Below are positions 23,358-35,833 of a DNA stretch of 64,000 nucleotides, in pieces. The notes under the pieces are model-generated. The model was not told the DNA's origin. It saw only the letters and a program-made list of their open reading frames with translations, and ran no database searches. The position numbers and the translations under genes are program-made. The number at the start of each line of letters is the position of its first letter. The first letter of the stretch is position 1. Source of the DNA: Gentiana macrophylla. Lineage: Eukaryota; Streptophyta; Magnoliopsida; Gentianales; Gentianaceae. The stretch is taken from positions 65,635,383-65,699,382 of the forward strand of contig CM047805.1 of assembly GCA_026214975.1 (NCBI GenBank), read 5' to 3'.

Positions 23358-26300
23358 ATGACTTTCACCAGAGTTGAAGCCAGTTTGATCATTTCACTTG
23401 ATCAATATCTTGAAAAGAATGGAAATCCGGATCTTGCTAAGCAAATCGTGGAGAAAATCATAAAAATCAAAGGTCTTGAAGAAGTGTTAAACATCACCCT
23501 GGAAAGTGTATGTCTGGAAAGCATTGGCGACTTCTATGAGTTTGGAAGGAAAGCCATAGAAGGTAAGGTTTATACCTACACCACCAAGGTCGGTGATAAG
23601 GAAATAAGGTCACTAAGGACCTTATTGCAGAATTTTTTTGTTTCAATAAGTCTGTATACTCTTCTGCTATCAAGTTGAATAAAGAGCAAAGGGAAAAGTT
23701 GTGGAAGGATGTTGCAATAAAAGGAGACTCAAATGTATCATTATGATCAATAGGCCTCCTCAAACACAAATTTAATTATCTAACTAACTAGTAAATTGTG
23801 TAATTGGAAGTGCTGGCAATTTCAGCATGTATCCGGCACCAAGATAGATTTGTTATATGTGATATGTTTCGAAGAAAACTTCACTTGGTAGAGTTACATT
23901 CTGGACCAAATAGCCGGTCAATCATCCGATGTTCCGAAGAAGAAAACTGACGTAAGGATATGGAGATTCGGTCACAAGAAGATGCTTGAATTGATGGTAC
24001 AGAGGATCATTGATCATTTTAAAACTACAAGAAGAGGATCAACTACAATTGTTGATGGAAAGATTGTAGTAAAAGATGAAAAGAGCAAGACTGGAAAAAG
24101 GAAAACTGAAGGTTCTGAAGCTGAACCCAAAAAGAAAAGAAAGATCATCCAAGAAAATCACCACAGAAGAAGCATTGCAAGATCTTGAATGATTGAAAGA
24201 GAAAAAGAGGAAACTAGAAGCCTTGGAGATAGCGAAGAATGCTAAAGAAACTGAAAAATCAAAGAAACCCTCACCTGTGAGATTCCTAGTTTCTGACCCA
24301 GCAAGTCAAACAACAAAGAAGTCAAGTATTGAAGGCGCAAGCAACACAAAAGCAAAAACAGAGAAAGAACCTATCTTTGAAAATGAATCAGTTGAAGAAA
24401 TTCAAGTACACACTGCATCACTACCAGAAGCTGACACTCAAGGGGAACAAACCTTGAGAACTGAGTTTGATGATGAAGAAACTGAAAGTGATGAAGAGCT
24501 GATTGGACCAGGGGTACTTGCAATGCTCAACTTGTTATCTTAATCAAGATCTACACCACAAAAGTCAAAATCTAGATTGGAATACGAAGAATCAATTAGA
24601 GAATTGGAAGCCTCTCAGTCTGAAGGCAAAGAAGTTGTTGAGATTGAATCTGCTCCACAACAAGTCATCACCTTGGATGAGCTTGTTGAAGAAGAAAATC
24701 AAAATAATGTGGATGAACTTGAGAAACCAGTTGTTGAATTGGTTATTGAAGCAACTGAGAAATCATGCGAAGTTCAGGTTGCCGAGATGGAGGAGAATCC
24801 TGAACAAGTTATCGAACCAATGGCTAAAACTGAGAAAGAAGATGTTACAAAAGGGTTTCTGCAGGAAACTGAAAAGAATAAAGCTGAGAAGGTTACTATA
24901 TCCACAATAGTTCTTGAAGCTGAAGCTGAATCATATATCATCCCAGTTGTTGCTGAGGGGGAATCCAGCAAAACTGAAGTAGAGAAAACTGAAGAACAAG
25001 TTGGGACTCTAACTGAATTAAATTTGGAGGTTCCTAGAGAAACTGAAGACATCTTGACCCAGCTTGATCCCTCTTTCGACATTGGAAAACTGATTGAAGC
25101 TGACTAAAGAAAACTTGATGCTTATCAACATGGGAAGTTCAGTTCAATCTGCAATCAAAGAAGCCAATAAAAATTTATAGAATACATGGAGCAATGGTTT
25201 TTGATTTGTTTGATATAACCCACTTGTCTCAGTTATTTAATTCAGAAGAATTTCTGAGTAATGGATACTCATTAATAAGAAACAGTTACTGGGAGAAGTT
25301 TACTAAAGAAGGAACTTCAAAGTCAAAGAAGAATGATAATGATGATTCACAGGGAGATCTTGATCTACAAAAAGGAATTCTTGCCTCTTTACAAACAAAA
25401 GAAATTGCTGAAGAGAAAGCAGAAGACAGTTCTAAGAAAAGTGATAATTCAGATTCTGAAACTCAGTCATAATCAAGAAAAGATGAAGATGAAGAAGGCT
25501 ACCAATCACCAACTGATAGAGAAGTTCTAAAATAGCTAAGGCTGAAGCTGATCAAGCCGAAGGAGAAACTGATGATGAGTTTGATGTAAAGCTATCACAA
25601 GTCAAAGAAGTTAGTCAATCAAATCAGGAAGAATTAAGAAAATAGTCTCAAAAGAGAAGGAAGTCAGAAGATTAAAGGGAAAAACTGAAAGAAATCATCT
25701 CTCCTCTATCCAAAGGAAAGTTACCTATTGAAGCTGAGAAAGTGTCTATGGCTGAGGAAGCCAAAACTGAGGAAAATCAAGATACTGACAAAACTGAAAA
25801 GAAAGATCTAATCAAGCTGAGATAATCAAGTTTAACTATAATAATCTTACAAGGATACAAAATGAAGAAATGAGCATCTTTGGAAAGGTGTTGAAATCCA
25901 TGGAAAACCGAAATGAAAGATCCAACATGCAAAATACCTTAGATAGTGTCAAAAAGAATTGTCACGACACATTGAGTGAAATTAGAAAAACATCCATTTA
26001 GACTGATGCTAGGAAGACTGAGACTCGGGAGAGATTGGAGGACATTGTTACTAATGTGTATGACAGGTGCTTCTATTGGAAAATGCCATGAGAGACTCAG
26101 TTGTTGCACAAACCATATTGGCATCAAATCATCAGCACCTAAATTCCTATATCAGGAGCTTGATTCATAAAGATGATGTCAATAAGGGTGAAAGTCTATA
26201 TATTTTAAAAGTCAATGCAGTAGAAATGCCCGAAGTTCTTGGAAGTATTGATGAGAAGCTGACTGAACTGAAGAAAGCAAGATGAGACATGGATGATAAA

Positions 26301-26772
26301 GATATGGAGCTGATTGCAAAATTTTCTGAACCAACTGGGAAAGAACATGGCTTAGATACACAACTATACAGCATTTTCAATGAGCTTCCCACTAAGGAAG
26401 GTGAATCAAGAGAACAAGCCTTAGAAAGTTTTCTAAATATGCATAAAGTCCTTGTTCATTACTGGAAAAATCTGAACAAATGGGAAAAATGGTACTCCAG
26501 AAAAAGCTGAGAAGAAAGTTGAACAAACCGAATCTGAGTTTGTCAAAGATTTACTAAAGACAGCTACTAGTGAGAAGTTGAAGAAAACTGTGTTCGTATT
26601 TGCAATTTTATTCAAAAGCAAGTTTTTCGGAAAGCACAATATGACTAATTCATGGAATGTCTGGGCAAATATAAATGGAATTGAGAATGGTTCAACAAAT
26701 CTTTCCATGAAGGAAGTTGCTGAATTGTATGACGAAAAGACTGAAGGAAAAGGTAAAGAAGTTGAAGCTTAG
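23358..26772 (+). pseudogene. Env-like region of the pol-less element, broken
   Basis: The ATG at 23358 begins MTFTRVEASL. The first 100 residues are readable, and a frameshift near 23600 moves the continuation to another frame (AIKLNKEQREKLWKD). A second block near 23925 (KKKTDVRIWRFGHKKML) leads to a basic, nuclear-localisation-like KKKRK near 24130. After that the region is dominated by Glu/Lys-rich, probably coiled-coil sequence (24193-25107 and 25194-25820) and a final helical block at 25855-26772. The order (globular N-part, basic patch, acidic coiled tail) parallels 15712-18180 in inner S, though residues are barely alike. I see no convincing transmembrane segment. Function unknown. 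Confidence 0.6.
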
Positions 26773-26915
26773 TTTCTTTTCATTGTTGTATTTTAATACT
26801 ATGTACTCTGTAACTCAGTATCATCAATAAAAACTCAGTTTCTCAGTTCTTTGTGTTTGTTATTGTTTTGTCCTTATCTTTTTCCATTGCTTTTAAGGAG
26901 GGTATTGACATCATC

Positions 26916-26929
26916 AAAAAAGGGGAAAC
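26916..26929 (+). other. Polypurine tract of the pol-less element
   Basis: AAAAAAGGGGAAAC directly precedes the 3' LTR. It matches the inner S tract apart from one A and G count. Confidence 0.85.
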
Positions 26930-28676
26930 TGTTGGAAATAAAATTTATCTTTTGATGATGATTCATCGGTTATTCAGTTTTTTTTTTCACTCCATTGATG
27001 AAGTGTCGTAACTAGCTGTTATAGTGCAAAGCAAAAAGACATCTACAAATGAATGTATAGGATTTATTAGAGTCTAATACTTGTATAGGTTAATCAGACA
27101 AGCACTGTAATAGAATACGTTAACTGAGAAAACTGAGAATAGACTGAGCTTACAAGAAGAGTATTCATAAAAGAAACTGACTTTATCAAGAAAACTGAGA
27201 AGGCAAAGTAGAACTGAAGAATGTAAGTTTGCTGAGGGACACAGACTCGGTTGACTTATCTAGAAGATGAAGGCTGAGGGAACAAACTCAGTAAATGAAG
27301 AACTGAGGGACACAGACTCAGTTATTGAAGAATGAAGAACTGAGGGTTCAATCTCATTTATGAAAATTAAAGCCGAGACTATAATGTTAGAATTCAGGTA
27401 AGTTTGTGATGACCTAAACTGACTCTATAGATCTTGTATGAAGACCTAAGATATATAAGGACAATGTTATCTTGGATAATTTAATTAATATGGTGTACTC
27501 TGATTACGTAAATAATTTTCGGATGAAGAATAGAGTACCAAGTTTCTGAAGAAGAGTAAAAACTCAGTTAATGCTCTTAAAGCTGAAAACTGACATATCT
27601 CAAGCTGAAGTCATAAAAATTGAAGAAGAATCTGACCGTTATAAAGCATGAAATTTTATTAGATACACAGGATTGTCAGAAAAGGACACTGACATTCCAC
27701 AGAATAAGCAGGACCACCAACGGATACAAGGATTCAAATTCAAATGTTCAAACGTTAGGGATACCCCTATAAATGGGTCACTTCTACCTGAAGAAGAAGT
27801 GCGCCGTTCTAAGGAAAAAGATATCAAGAAAGATTTTAGTAAAAGAGAAAAGTAAACTAAAAGAACTCCTACTTCATGGTTTATTGTAAGATCAAGAAAT
27901 CTTCAAAGTGTCTTTAAACATTCAAGGAAACATCAAGATCAAACACTTGTAGAAAAACATAGCTTGAGAATATCATATACATCAAGAAGGAGAAGCTCTA
28001 TATCACAAGTTGAATCAAAGTTATTGATTCAAGTGTCAACTTTGATTTTATCAAAGATTTGCAGACTGTGAAACACCAGGAAGGTGTGAAGGACAGTCAG
28101 GAAGACTGTGTTTGTGATGAGCTGGTGAAGAGGCAATACAACCCTTCAAGGACCAGTGGAGCAAGAAGTTGCAGAGCAGCAATTTTACATGTTCTGTAGT
28201 TGCTTAGATAGTGAAGCCAGGGCTTAGTCAAGGATTAGTAGTTTAGGACTTTTTGTAACCGATCTACTTCACAGATCTAGTGGAATTTTCCTCTGCATCA
28301 CATGGGAAGAGAGGATTGACATGATTACACCACTTGGAACCTCTATAAACTTAATCTTATTTACTTTAAGCATTTATTTACTGCTTTATAGTTTATATCT
28401 CATCAGACCACACACTCAGCAAACATAAGAAACTGAGTCAGTGTAGCACTGCATTTCATCTTATAAACTGATAACTCAAGTTTTATAAAAAGGCTTTAAT
28501 AATCCGTTGCCGGTTAACTCAGTTGAAGTACAAGTCAGTCTGACTAATACTTAACTAAGTTAGCTTAACTCCACACAAGTTTAAAGCTGAACTCAATTTG
28601 GTTCAAGATTCAGTTTTTTGGGACAAGTTTATTCACCCCCCTCTAAACTTGTGTCAGCCTTTTCACGGGACCAACA
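26930..28676 (+). repeat. 3' LTR of the pol-less element
   Basis: It starts TGTTGGAAAT and ends CCAACA, 1747 bp. Its TATA position (about 27808) is mutated relative to the 5' LTR (TCTAAGGAAAA against TCTATAAAAA). The GAGGGACACAGACTC repeats recur at 27225-27365. Confidence 0.93.
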
Positions 28677-28681
28677 TGTTG

Positions 28682-29924
28682 TATAAGTTCAGTCAGAAAA
28701 GTATTGTACTAGTTGGTCGGATGGCTAAGTAAAACAGAAAATCGGCAAAGTGAAGAGAGCCATATACCAGCAGAGGAGAATGACGACTTATAAACTGACT
28801 TATAACCAAGGAAGTCTGTGATGACCTTGGATAAGTCTAAGTTGTACTACAAGTGATAAAATATTATGTTTAAATATGGTGTACACTAATCTCACACAAA
28901 TCAAGGATCAGTGAAGTACAAAGAAAGAATGAAAACAGAAAAATGGCAAAGTAAAAGCTCTATCGGCTGACTAAAATAATCAGTGAAGAAGACCTCAACT
29001 GCAGAAGAAGATTCACTAAGCCAGTCAAGATAGAGCTTAAACATGAAAGTCAAGGTTGCCATCTGCAGAATGTGGAATCAATGAATTAATATAGAATCAA
29101 TCAAGGACGGATTTTTTTTATAAACGTTTGAAGAAATTCGGAACATTGAAATCAAGGAGAAGTCAAGAATTAAATCAAGGATTATTCTCCACATTAAATA
29201 GCAAACGGACGGATTTTCAAATCAAGGATTATCAAGGCTATAAATAGAAGGCATTGACAGACAGACAAAACAATGATCAGAAAATACAAGAACCAGCAGA
29301 AACTCTATCAATTTCCTTAAGCCTTCTATTTGACCTTAAAAAAACATATCTTGTGATCAACTCAACATTCAAAGCTACAGTTCAACATCTAGCACTAAGA
29401 TTGATCAACCTCTTTGTGAATTCAATTCACACTCCAGTCAAGCAACTGAATCAGAGCCATCTGATAAAGAGTTCTGTTTGTGATAGCTGCTGAAGGATTT
29501 GTTCCCAATGAGCAGTGCTGAAGACTGAGTCACTGAAGCTTTTGAAGCCAATGAACGATAGTCTTGTAGATTGTGAAACTTGTGTAGCCAAGGACAGTCA
29601 CACTATTGTATTGGTGAAAGTCAATAGTGAATTCCTCCAATCATCACAGGAGAAGAGTGGATTAAGGGATTACACCATCCTGAACCACTATAATTCTTTG
29701 TGTTCATTTACTTACCGCACTTTACTTTACTTTACTGCATTTACTTACTGCTCTTAGTTCGTACTCTGTGTGTGATTGTGTAACTTACTTTGAAAGAGTT
29801 TTTAAGAAGGTACTTATCAACTGCCCAAAAGCTTTTAATTATAAGAAATATTTTTTAAACTCAATTATAGTCATTCACCCCCCCCTCCCCTTGACTATAC
29901 TTTTACCCTTCTCTAGGACCAACA
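28682..29924 (+). repeat. Outer S 5' LTR, main 3' part
   Basis: It continues the LTR cut at 19770 and aligns to 18470-19736. A TATAAATA box lies at 29239-29246. The C-run and the CCAACA end are present. It differs from the inner S LTRs by many substitutions and small indels, so it is an older or distinct copy. Confidence 0.85.
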
Positions 29925-29926
29925 AT

Positions 29927-29938
29927 TGGTATTGGAGC
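29927..29938 (+). other. Primer binding site of outer S
   Basis: TGGTATTGGAGC, a variant of the tRNA-Met site used by inner S. Confidence 0.8.
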
Positions 29939-30046
29939 AGTGTTCCTAGTATCAAATGCTGTTCAGATTTAATTTCTGGTAACAAGGAGATCACTTAATT
30001 TCAAAGTAGTTTTCAAATTTGTGCTTTCTTAATATACCTTTTATTT

Positions 30047-32106
30047 GTGTCTAAAGAACATGTATTCAATGTTAATAATTTTTATGAATATAAAATAAGA
30101 ATGCTATCTTATCTTGGAGAAACTCATGAAAAGATGTTGGATGTTATCAATGATGGCCCAATCAAGATCTTGACTGTGGTAACCACAGGAGCAGATCAAG
30201 GAAAGAAAATAGAGAAACCTAAGAAATATTGGACCAAAGATGATAGAATAAGAGCAAATCTTGACTTTTTTTGGAAAAGACATGATCTTGAAGACTCTGG
30301 ACATCAATATGTTCATGAGAATCAAAGACAGCAAAACAGCTAAGGTAATGTAGGACAAATTAGCACTTATCAATGAAGGATCAGAACAGTCAAAGAAAAT
30401 ATATTATCTGTTGTAAAACAGAAATTTGAGAACTTCAAAATGAAGACTGGTGAACCCATTGATCAAATGGATAACAGATTTTGTAGCATCATCAATGAAC
30501 TGCAGCAACTGGGACATACATATCCTCAGAAAGAAGTGTGTCTGAAAATCCTGAGAGGTCTACCTGAAAGATGGAAGATTGTCACATCAGTACTTAGAGG
30601 CATAATAGATCTTGAAAGTACTGATACCTTGACCCTAATGTCTCAATTAAAGGCTTATGAATTTGAGTTAAATAGTGAAGACGGTGTACCAGCAGAGGCA
30701 CATAAGGCCAGTGCACCGGTGGCTCCCCAGCAAAGCAAAGCGGCTGACATAAGCAGCAAAGAGACAAAAGAGCTAAAAGAAAAAAATTGCTTTACTAATC
30801 AAATGGTTTGACAAGTTCAGTAAGAAGAAAAACTTCAAGGGAAGTTCATCATCAAACAAGAGGTCAAGCTCAAGCAAAGACATGAAGAAAAAAGATGATG
30901 AATACAGATGTTTCAATTGCAATAAGAAAGGAAATTTGAAAGCTGATTGTCTTGAAAAAAAAAAGGACATATATGAAGAAAAGAAGAAATAAAAATCAAC
31001 AGATAAGAGAAAAAAACAAAAAGGCACTAAAAGATGAAACCAGCAGCGAAGGAGGTGAAGAATCATCTGAAAATGATTCAGATGACAATGAAAGCACCAG
31101 CTCAGATAATGAAAAGGCATGCATATGCTTAATGGAAAAAGAAATTGAAGAAACAGAGGTAATATCTAGTTTATGCTCATTAAATGCATCCACATTTGAC
31201 ACTGCACAATGTTCTACTTTCCTATTAGACTCTGCAAACCTAATCCAAAATCTCATGAATAAATTTGAAAAAATTCTAACAAATCATGAAATTTTGGAGC
31301 AAGAATTTGATAATCTGAGAGAGGAAAATAAAAGATTAAAGAAAGAATTGGATGAATTGAAAGCTGAATCAACTAGTAAGGAAGTACTCTCATCCAATCA
31401 ACAAACAGTAGATGATCACTCATCTGGTGTTGATAGACCGGCTGAGAAAACTCCCCTACCAGTTAAGACCACCACTGCACCACTTGATACACCAGCTTTC
31501 AAACCCCCAAAAAGGTTTGCATCCAGATCGGGTCTTGGCTACAACAGTCAATATGAGAAAGGAAACCATGGACAACACAAATCTGAATTAAAGACTAAGA
31601 CTGGACCAAAATTCAGAAAGGGACAGACCGTAGGTTCAACTACTCATCCAAAGTCAAAACCTAGTACTGTTAAACAGAAGAGTAAATCATCATACCAGCC
31701 CACTAAAGGCTTACTGAAAGGTAAGGGAAGACTTTACCCTTTAGAAGATGATTGGAATGTTACACCCCCAAAATACAAGAAGAAACCATTCCATGCAATG
31801 CAACATGTATTTATGAAAAGCCAACTCAGGCATGTTCCTAGATAAAAGAGGCAGCATGAGAATAGGTTTCCTCCTGCATATTGGGGAGTGAAAAAGGATG
31901 CAAATGCACGTAAAGTTAGAGAAATGTATGAGAATACTTTTAAATCTATTAGAAGCTATTCTGCCATGCCCTTTACTTATGAGGTTGATGACTTCAACCA
32001 TCCCAGGAGAAGATCTTTTGGATTTACACTTAGAGTATGACGCATGACTGCTAACAGGTATGGACCCAAACAATGTTGGGTACCTAAACTCGCTAAATTT
32101 GTTTTG
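30047..32106 (+). pseudogene. gag: gag of outer S, uninterrupted but broken
   Basis: This is the unsplit counterpart of the inner S gag. The usual ATG is missing: the region corresponding to 1050 is deleted, and the first in-frame start-like codon is GTG at 30047. Frames change near 30270, 30350 and 30780. The zinc knuckle (30909-30950) reads C-C-N-C, the His codon being AAT at 30933-30935, so metal binding should be lost. The coiled-coil tail (31230-31370) and the basic GKGRLYPLEDDWN segment (about 31722) are open. The tail runs in frame into FVL just before the TAG at 32107. Confidence 0.8.
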
Positions 32107-34102
32107 TAGGATGTCTGGTAAATAGACAGTGGATGTTCCAGACACATGACAGGAAATAAAGGATGGCTGACTGACTTTAAAGCTTTTGATGGACCCCAAG
32201 TTACCTTAGGAGGTAAAGAAAATCCCGGCAAAATCAATGGGGAAGGCATCATTTTGAAGAATAATCTGAAGATTCAGAATGTAGCATACGTCAAGGGTAT
32301 AAACTTCAATTTATTAAGCATTAGTCAATTCTTTGACAAAGGCCATAATGTGCACTTCAGCAAAGAAGGATGCAAGGTGATTCACAATCAAACTAGCACA
32401 ACTGTACTTGAAGAAAAAAGAGAAGACAATATATATGTGGTAGATTGGAAGACAGCTAAAGCAAAAATTGCCCACTAATAAAGAACAAAAAATCACCAAG
32501 ATGGATCTGGCATAGAAGACTAAACCATCTCAACTTCAAGACCATCAACAAGTTATCAAAGAACAAGCTTGTAGAAGGCCTACCTGACATTACTTTCAAA
32601 AAGGAAAGACTTTGTTACGCATGTCAGAAAGGAAAACAGATCAAGAGTTCTTTCAAATCAGAGCCACAACAATCAACAACCAGAATTCTGCATCTCTTAC
32701 ATATGGATCTTTTTGGACCAGTTAATCCAATGAGTGTAGGTGGGAAGAAATACACTGTAGTAGTGGTTGATGACTTCTCCAAGTTTACTTGGACCATTTT
32801 CATGAGCAAGAAAAGAGAGACACTCAATAAGCTACCTGAATTGCTGAGAAGAATTCAAAATGAAAATGAGTTAAAGATCATCAAAATATGATCATATAGA
32901 GGCACAAATTCATAAATGAAGTGATCAGAACATACTGTGAAGAAAATGGTGTTCTACATCAACTATCAGTAACAGGTACTCCACAACAAAATGGAGTAGC
33001 AGAAAGAAGAAACAGAACTCTGAAGGAAGCATTTATACCATGATTGCTGAAGCATGCTGATGTGATTCCCGTTGTGTAGAAACTTGTTAAATTTACTTTG
33101 AGTATTTTATTTATTTTTAGTTATCTTTTATTGTCCCAAATTGATTAATTAGTCTTTTATTTTTGTTATTATTTTTATTTATAGTTATTTTGTCCTACAT
33201 TGCTAAATTAGCAATTCGTCTTGGAGTCTGTAGCCTATATAAAGGTATTTAGAGTCATTGTAAAGATCAAAAAAATTTTGATATAAACATATTTAAAGCT
33301 TTTAAGCTTTGGTGAGTTTTCTCATGTTGGTGTTTGGTGGATTCCGACACCGGTGTTTGGTGGATTCCAAACGGGAATTATCGAGGTTGTGAGCGAACCT
33401 TATGGGTGTCCATTTATACCAAGGTTTTTGGCTACGGGTTAGCTAAGGGTCACGGTGCTCATCTTATTGGTGACTTCAGTCAAGTCCTCGGGCATTTTCG
33501 GATTTGATTCGGGTTACGGATCACATCACATGTCTACCAAAAACATTTTGGGTTGAAGCGGCAAACACAGCATCCTATACTAAAAAGATCTATCATCAAC
33601 AGACATCATGGAAAAACACCATATGAGATATGGAATGGAAGAAAACCAAACATTTCTCATTTACATATGTTTGGATCAAAATGTTTTGTTTTGAACAATC
33701 AACTTCAAACTTTTGATGAAAAAGCTGATGAAGCAATATTCATGGAATACTCAGACACCAGCAAAGCTTTCAGAGTACTCAACAAAAGAACTCTGGTGAT
33801 AGAAGAATCAATTCATGTAGTATTCAATGAACCAAACACCAGTAGTGAAGATTTACAATCCTTTGAAGAGGAAGCTCCATAAAGACAAGTCTACATGAAT
33901 ACAAAGTACCAGCTACTATTCCGGATCACACTTTTGGAAATCAAGAGGAAGTACCAATCACTGCAACAACAGAACAACCAAGGCAAGATCAAGTAGTTGA
34001 TGCTCAGGAAGGAACAGTAGAAGAACCATTGCAAGCACAACTTCAACCTGACTTAAACTGGCTTAGAGATCATCAAGAACAACAAGTCATTGGTGATGTT
34101 CA
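32107..34102 (+). pseudogene. pol: pol of outer S, N-terminal half, split and truncated
   Basis: A TAG at 32107-32109 opens the pol side, as in inner S. Protease (DSGCSRHMTG near 32124), GAG-pre-integrase (about 32500-32640, with the second Cys-pair residue changed to Tyr) and the first integrase block (MDLFGP near 32703) follow. Frameshifts lie near 32475 and 32900. A solo LTR interrupts the integrase at 33058-33528. The remaining integrase (33553-33882) and a linker run to 34102, where copia B1 starts. RT and RNase H are expected beyond the right end of the window. Confidence 0.85.
33058..33528 (+). mobile_element. Solo LTR in the outer S integrase
   Basis: A 471-bp block has perfect 9-bp inverted ends, TGATGTGAT and ATCACATCA, and a near-exact target duplication CATGC (33053-33057) / CATGT (33529-33533). 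It has a TATATAAA box at 33236-33243 and a directly repeated GGTGTTTGGTGGATTCC at about 33329-33370. No internal region is present. The family is unknown. Confidence 0.85.
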
Positions 34103-35073
34103 TGTTGGAAGTAGCGCCCGAAAGACAATTTATGTAATTGTTTTTATAATTAATAAATGACATATTTATTCTCATCTTATTATTTGCTTCGTGCTTATAT
34201 GTAATACACCGCTGAAAACCCCAAGTCGTATCATATGTAGCCATATAACTTAGTGTGTGTCACACATGAGAATTATGTTTATGGTGATACACTTGAACTA
34301 TTAGTCCATGGTGAACTTAGTCAAAGTATGGGGTCTATTGATTAAACCACCATTAATGTGCCCAGGACATTTTAAGGTTTGACCGTCCTATCCGGACCGT
34401 CGATATTGGTTATCTAAGTGGGGCATTTATATATAGTGAGAGTCATATAGGACTGGACCGATTTAATCTGCATTTCTCATATAATTCCGTGATTGAGAAA
34501 TCTTATTAAATCACAAGATGATCATATATGGATTAACCTTAATCCTAAAGTGATTGCAGACGTCTGCTTGTTTCAAGATAGGGTTGGATGTGTTCGTTAA
34601 GGATTGCTAAGAGGCGCGGCCCGAATAACTTTAAAGTTGGCACTATTCTGGAATAAGTGAGGAGTGTATCTCACAAATATGGAATCCATTCCTTCCTACG
34701 GGAAGTAAAAAAGACAATCCCCATATTTGTTAATCCTAGAAACTGATTGATCGGCCGATTTCGTATTCGTTATGAACTAATTGATCACTACTGGGTTAAT
34801 GGTAAATAAGGATAAGTTGTAATGAAGAAGGTTTATGGAAATAATCCCGCTTCGTTACGTATATGCTATGGAGGGTTAGTCTATATGTAATGATTATATC
34901 AATAGACACTTATTGACTCGATTTTGTGAGAATAAGTTATATCTGTAATGGATAGAGTTCAGTTTCGGATTTATAGTGGCGTAATTCCGGAATTAATGAG
35001 TTGAGTAGAAATATTATGTTCGATGAATATTTTATTCAATTTATTTTAGCTACTGGTTATAGGTCCATGGTCC
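34103..35073 (+). repeat. B1 5' LTR, left part
   Basis: It aligns to the start of the B2 LTR (GCCCGAAAGACAATTT... and GGGGCATTTAT...). The hAT element starts at 35074. Its 8-bp target duplication copy is 35066-35073 (CATGGTCC). Confidence 0.85.
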
Positions 35074-35094
35074 TAGTGGTGGCCAAATGCCCCA

Positions 35095-35285
35095 ACCCCC
35101 CTCCCCTTAACCGGGCGCGGTTTTGGTATTTTCCGGTTTGGGCCGGTTGACAAACCGCCGGTTGACAAAACCAGCGGTTGACGGTTGAAAACCGCCGGTT
35201 GCCGGTTGGTGCCGGTTCACGGTTTTGCCGGTTTGCTCCCGGTTTCGGTCACGGTTCAGATCACGGTTCAGAACACGGTTTTAAA
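35095..35285. repeat. hAT subterminal CCGGTT-rich region (3' side)
   Basis: Many copies of CCGGTT, GCCGGTTGAC and ACGGTT on both strands, likely transposase binding sites. The other end (39440-39690) has the same motif. Confidence 0.75.
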
Positions 35286-35528
35286 ATTTCATAAATTTTT
35301 TTTTAACTTTTTCATATAATACTTATTATTTTCACTACAATAACAATTATTATTCTTTTTACTATAATTACTAAAATGATTGTAATATAATATGAATTTT
35401 TTTTATAAATAGTTTTATATTCGGTTTTAAATATAATAGTAATATTGTGTTATTTTGTTTATATATAAAACATGTTATTTTTAAAAATTATGTTATTTTT
35501 ACAACGCTTGTACCGGAAATTCGGTTGC

Positions 35529-35595
35529 CTACGTATCTTTTATATGTAATCGTGTCGGAGGCACGATACATATAAAAAAAGCAAAGCGAACGTAG
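35529..35595. other. Long hairpin, copy 1, inside hAT
   Basis: An imperfect palindrome runs from CTACGT to ACGTAG. The inner arms are TATATGTAATCGTG and CACGATACATATA around a 7-base loop (TCGGAGG). It lies 3' of the transposase in an AT-rich, non-coding part and recurs about 305 bp on. Confidence 0.7.
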
Positions 35596-35833
35596 TTCTT
35601 ATTTTTTTTTTTTTTTTTATTTTTATTTTTATAGTTTGTTTGATAGGTTATTATATTATTTTATTATTGTTTATTATTGTCTTTTATAGTTTTTTTTTAT
35701 AAGTTTTTTTTAGTCGGTTTTAAGTATACGTTGATTAAAAATGTTGTTTAATTAAATATTAATTGAGATATAATGTTTTTTATTTATGTAAATTGTGTTA
35801 TTTTTTCAACGCTTGTACCGAAAATTCGGTTGC

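Larger units (their letters stand above)
19771..28676 (+). mobile_element. Pol-less Sirevirus-like element (gag remnant plus env-like region)
   Basis: Two LTRs of about 1.75 kb, a tRNA-Met-type PBS, a polypurine tract and an exact 5-bp target duplication (TGTTG at 19766-19770 and 28677-28681) show a complete insertion. Between them lie only a shortened gag remnant and a 3.4-kb env-like region; no protease, integrase, RT or RNase H can be found. It must have been mobilised with enzymes from another element. It sits in the LTR of outer S in the same orientation. Its LTR differs from that of inner/outer S, so it is a separate family. Confidence 0.9.

Noticed and set aside
18362..29924. Tandem S copies formed by unequal recombination sharing an LTR
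   Set aside because: The outer LTR starts mid-LTR directly after a complete inner LTR end, so nesting explains it with fewer steps.
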